From positions 124,001-188,000 of the forward strand of contig JAFGGG010000009.1 in the NCBI GenBank assembly GCA_016930675.1: a stretch of DNA of 64,000 nt, given 5' to 3'. The translations under genes and the position numbers were made by a program. Source of the DNA: Spirochaetales bacterium (GTDB lineage Bacteria > Spirochaetota > Spirochaetia > SZUA-6 > RPPD01). Within the stretch, counting starts at the first letter, position 1. Every line of letters begins with the position of its first letter. This document shows, piece after piece, positions 62,696-64,000 of this stretch. The notes beneath the pieces are model-generated. The model worked only from the letters and a program-made list of their open reading frames with translations. It did not search any database and was not told the DNA's origin.

Positions 62696-63790
62696 ATGAA
62701 AAAGACAATATATATAATTCTGTATATTTCTCTTATCATTGTAAACATTGAAGCTCAAACCCCAAATCGACTTGAATGCACGTTTCTGGGTGATATTATG
62801 GCTCATAATGTAAATTACAGAATGAAGAATTACAATCACATCTATGAAGGCGTAAAAGACATTCTGCTCTCTGATGATCTGACTTTTGCTAATCTGGAAT
62901 TCCCGATTGTGAGCGACCGCCCCTACTCAACCTATCCGCAATTTAACGTGCAGCCCCCCTATGTAACTGCCGCCATACGGGCGGGAATAGAGGTGGTTTC
63001 TTTAGCCAACAACCATTCGACCGATCAAGCTGAAGAAGGAGTGTTAAAAACCTTGGCCTCCATTCTCCTGCTTAAAGATCAGGCCGGAGGAAATCTCTAC
63101 TACTCAGGTATCCGCGGCAATATCAACCAAAGCATGAGCCCGGTGACCATTTATAAAAACGGAATAAAAATTGGTTTTTTAGCCATAACCCAATTTCTAA
63201 ACATTCCGCAAGAGCATCCTTTCGTATATGTTGTGGATTATAATAATGAAAAACAGGTTAAAGAACTCAAAACTCTGCTGTTGCGGATTACTCCGCAATA
63301 TGATCTGTTTATTCTTTCTTACCATGGTGGTGTGGAATACGCAGAACAGCCAGATCCTAAAAAAGCATTATTCTTTAAAGCACTCATCGGGTATGGTGTG
63401 GATATCGTATACGGGCATCACCCCCACGTACTACAGCCTTTTGAAGTAGTGAATTACAAAAACGCACAAAAACTTATAATTTATTCCATGGGTAATTTCA
63501 TTTCCGGTCAAACGTGGAGAGTAAATCCTAAAGATCCCTACAGTACGTGGGCCAATACCGGAGATTCTGTTTTGCTAAGGGTTTCTATTGAAGTCCGTAA
63601 CTCGGAAGCTCATATAAGAAAAGTAAATCCTATCCCCATTTCCCACTATATTAAACCAAATAAAGATATTGTGGTACAAAAGCTGGAAAGCTTGGCGGGG
63701 AAGTCTCTCTACAGCTCGTGGTCTAATTATTACAAAATACGCCTTACCATGATGCAGAAATTCTTACAGACCTTAAACTGTTATAATTAG
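62696..63790 (+). CDS. CapA-family protein (poly-gamma-glutamate/capsule biosynthesis)
   Basis: 364 residues with a signal peptide (TIYIILYISLIIVNIEA). CapA/PgsA-type metallophosphatase-like fold: FLGDIMAHNVN, FANLEFPIV, VVSLANNHSTDQAEEGV, DLFILSYHGGVEY, VDIVYGHHPHVLQPFEV and LIIYSMGNFISGQ, with conserved Asp, Asn and His pairs of the calcineurin-like site. Family members act in poly-gamma-glutamate and capsule polymer handling. No capsule operon is near. The stop overlaps that of the convergent folC-like gene by 2 bases. Confidence 0.9.
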   Translation: MKKTIYIILYISLIIVNIEAQTPNRLECTFLGDIMAHNVNYRMKNYNHIYEGVKDILLSDDLTFANLEFPIVSDRPYSTYPQFNVQPPYVTAAIRAGIEVVSLANNHSTDQAEEGVLKTLASILLLKDQAGGNLYYSGIRGNINQSMSPVTIYKNGIKIGFLAITQFLNIPQEHPFVYVVDYNNEKQVKELKTLLLRITPQYDLFILSYHGGVEYAEQPDPKKALFFKALIGYGVDIVYGHHPHVLQPFEVVNYKNAQKLIIYSMGNFISGQTWRVNPKDPYSTWANTGDSVLLRVSIEVRNSEAHIRKVNPIPISHYIKPNKDIVVQKLESLAGKSLYSSWSNYYKIRLTMMQKFLQTLNCYN

Positions 63791-64000
63791 ATTAATAATT
63801 TTCGCGCGCTTTTGCGAATTTCAGCAGCAAAATACAGCGAGCCTGTGGCAAAAACAGGCAGTTTTCTCTGAGAAAGTTCAAGTGCTTTCTGAAAAGCGGA
63901 ATGAGGATCCTTTTCCAAATATACATTCCGGTTGTATTTACGAAAAACAACATATGTGGCTTTGGGTTCGCTTTTTCGAAAGGATCCCGGAGTTGAAATG
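63787..64000 (-). CDS. folC: folylpolyglutamate synthase-like protein, C-terminal end (partial)
   Basis: Runs off the right edge; 70 codons up to a UAA at 63787-63789. The readable end (DPHSAFQKALEL, PVFATGSLYFAAEIRKSARKLL) matches the C-terminus of FolC and related Mur ligases (V-T-G-S-L-Y/F). Folylpolyglutamate/dihydrofolate synthase is the best match. Only the terminal domain is visible, so a murein ligase relative is possible but less likely. Confidence 0.7.
   Translation of the reverse strand, partial: ISTPGSFRKSEPKATYVVFRKYNRNVYLEKDPHSAFQKALELSQRKLPVFATGSLYFAAEIRKSARKLLI

Overview
The window looks like a piece of a flagellated, AT-rich spirochaete chromosome. The best taxonomic markers are a P83/100-family antigen (34139-35674), a two-gene phenylalanyl-tRNA synthetase of the archaeal/spirochaetal length and layout (58833-62084), a dephospho-CoA kinase with a GKYCSGKN phosphate loop, and the flagellar chaperones FliS and FlgN. 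The organism is diderm-like in content: lipoproteins, a thioester alpha-2-macroglobulin paired with PBP1C, and many secreted proteins. Sensory genes are numerous (giant hybrid kinase, 7TM chemoreceptor, GGDEF-EAL, HD-GYP, several receivers). No tRNA, rRNA, CRISPR array, transposase or phage gene was seen.

Layout. 1-2.85 kb: two transporter genes (MFS, MATE), each interrupted by an in-frame UAG, around a small secreted protein. 2.86-12.93 kb, minus strand: an apparent operon running from a ThDP enzyme through two citrate-synthase-fold proteins to a 1960-residue Ser/Thr kinase-AAA-TPR-GAF-PAS-histidine kinase-receiver protein and a lipoprotein. 13.1-19.6 kb: a GGDEF-EAL response regulator, a short universal stress protein, a B12-binding radical SAM protein and a 7TM chemoreceptor. 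19.7-21.7 kb: a secreted caspase-fold protease fused to an ABC-type solute-binding domain. 21.7-31.7 kb: peptidases of families M28, M29 and M20, serine acetyltransferase, a TPR lipoprotein lying between two 25-bp direct repeats, acylphosphatase, two receiver proteins, a DUF434 protein, RecX, and ribosomal proteins S9 and L13. 32-36 kb: ferredoxin, a PQQ-type propeller protein, P83/100 and corrinoid adenosyltransferase. 36-47 kb, minus strand: a soluble hybrid kinase; a fliS-flgN-polA-coaE-SPOR cluster; a propeller protein with a degenerate NodB domain; a PEGA protein; and enolase. 47-58 kb: alpha-2-macroglobulin, PBP1C, a GAF-HD-GYP protein and an uncharacterised partner. 58-64 kb: adenosine-specific kinase with pheT-pheS, CapA, and the 3' end of a folC-like gene.

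The strongest candidates for undescribed biology are: (1) the ThDP enzyme / two citrate-synthase-like proteins / giant kinase operon, in which both citrate-synthase paralogs lack all three canonical catalytic residues as I align them; (2) the caspase/solute-binding fusion; and (3) the TPR lipoprotein gene that appears to have been inserted between M20 and M29 peptidase genes, leaving a 25-bp direct repeat. All functional statements rest on reading motifs by eye; no database search was run.
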